Shown here: piece after piece, positions 63,574-64,000 of the stretch
Position numbering within the stretch: position 1 is the first letter of the stretch
Layout: each line of letters starts with the position of its first letter
Notes under the pieces: model-generated
Databases searched by the model: none
The model's input: only the letters and a program-made list of their open reading frames with translations
Told to the model about the DNA's origin: nothing
Assembly (NCBI RefSeq): GCF_001407835.1
Contig: NZ_CYUO01000004.1
Span: forward strand, 542,771 to 606,770
Length of the DNA: 64,000 nt
Direction: 5' to 3'
Origin: Lagierella massiliensis
GTDB lineage: Bacteria; Bacillota; Clostridia; Tissierellales; Peptoniphilaceae
Made by a program: the position numbers and the translations under genes

Positions 63574-64000
63574 TTAAAACTTTCCTCCCTTAACATTATG
63601 GCATGCAACTTTATGTCCAGGACTTATTTCGATAAGTTTAGGACACTCTTTTGAACATATTTCTGTCTTGTAAGGGCAACGTCCTTGGAAGACACATCCT
63701 TCTGGAAGGTCTATTGGACTTGGGATTTCTCTATTACTTTGACTTAATATTTTTTCTCCTGTAACTTCTGGTTTTAAAACCGAATTCAAAAGTTCTTTTG
63801 TATATGGATGAAGTGGATTTTCATATATGTCATCACCACTTCCAACTTCCACCATATTGCCAAGGTATAGAACTCCGATTCTGTGGGAGATATGTTGTAC
63901 CATGGCTAAGTCGTGGGCAATAAAAAGATAGGTTAGCCCAAGTTCCTTTTGTAAGTCTTCAAGTAGATTTACAATTTGTGCCTGAATCGAAACGTCAAGG
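63574..64000 (-). CDS. Oligopeptide/dipeptide ABC transporter ATPase, C-terminal part
   Basis: Minus-strand frame open to the window edge: 141 residues, starting within LDVSIQAQIVNLLEDLQ (just after Walker B), then LFIAHDLAMVQHISHRIGV with the switch His, and the oligo_HPY tail (NPLHPYTKELLNSV, GCVFQGRCPYKTEICS, Cys-rich) that marks Opp/Dpp-type ATPases such as OppF/DppF. The internal ATG at 63903 is not the start. The N-terminal ~190 residues lie outside. It energises peptide import, together with partners likely encoded further on. Confidence 0.92.
   Translation of the reverse strand, partial: LDVSIQAQIVNLLEDLQKELGLTYLFIAHDLAMVQHISHRIGVLYLGNMVEVGSGDDIYENPLHPYTKELLNSVLKPEVTGEKILSQSNREIPSPIDLPEGCVFQGRCPYKTEICSKECPKLIEISPGHKVACHNVKGGKF

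Overview
The window is a low-GC, densely coding stretch of a Gram-positive (Bacillota) chromosome. Strong AGGAGG ribosome binding sites, lipobox lipoproteins, a CWB2 cell-wall-binding surface protein and many U-tailed terminators support this. The gene content (MTA/purine salvage, M42 peptidase, TraX, PcfB remnants) looks like an anaerobic coccus of the Tissierellia/Peptoniphilaceae type; that assignment is inference, because no rRNA or marker gene is present.

Layout. 1-8.4 kb: two adjacent repeat-rich surface protein genes, the first cut by the window edge, sharing 150 identical bases. 8.4-8.8 kb: hairpin-rich intergenic repeats. 8.8-15.0 kb: a YfhO-type membrane protein, a GNAT-like transferase and a PIG-L deacetylase, facing a membrane-anchored heparinase II/III-like lyase. 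15.1-24.1 kb: an eight-gene operon (PNP, zinc dehydrogenase, MtnA, BMP-type nucleoside ABC importer, MTA/SAH deaminase). It reads as import and salvage of methylthioadenosine or 5'-deoxyadenosine by an inosine-type route. 24.17-24.6 kb: an apparent structured non-coding RNA closed by a 17-bp long-range stem. 25.4-36.4 kb: a BREX type 1 phage-defence operon (brxA, brxB, brxC, pglX, pglZ) with no brxL. 36.4-38.9 kb: debris of mobile elements (PcfB and antirepressor pseudogenes), small membrane proteins and a repeat copy. 39-40.7 kb: M42 peptidase and a repeat block. 40.7-46.5 kb: an aspartate-to-threonine operon ending in a fused threonine synthase-homoserine kinase. 46.6-51.1 kb: an accessory cassette (J-domain, HIRAN, unknown protein), an intact IS3-family element with a 3-bp target duplication, and a ClbS/DfsB-like protein. 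51.3-60.6 kb: cell-envelope genes (TPM-domain protein, lipoprotein, an FtsX-type ABC exporter with two Fur-like boxes, TraX), a NuoE-like ferredoxin, a DUF2974 hydrolase and small membrane proteins. 60.6-64 kb: NifS and MnmA for tRNA thiolation, a VOC protein, another repeat block, and the end of an oligopeptide ABC ATPase.

The most unusual items are the structured RNA candidate at 24.17-24.6 kb, the complete-looking MTA salvage/import operon, the ThrC-ThrB fusion, the BrxL-less BREX locus next to decayed integrative-element genes, the J-domain/HIRAN cassette with 23-bp repeats upstream, and a modular multi-hairpin repeat family, one copy of which truncates a phage antirepressor gene. No tRNA, rRNA or CRISPR array was seen.
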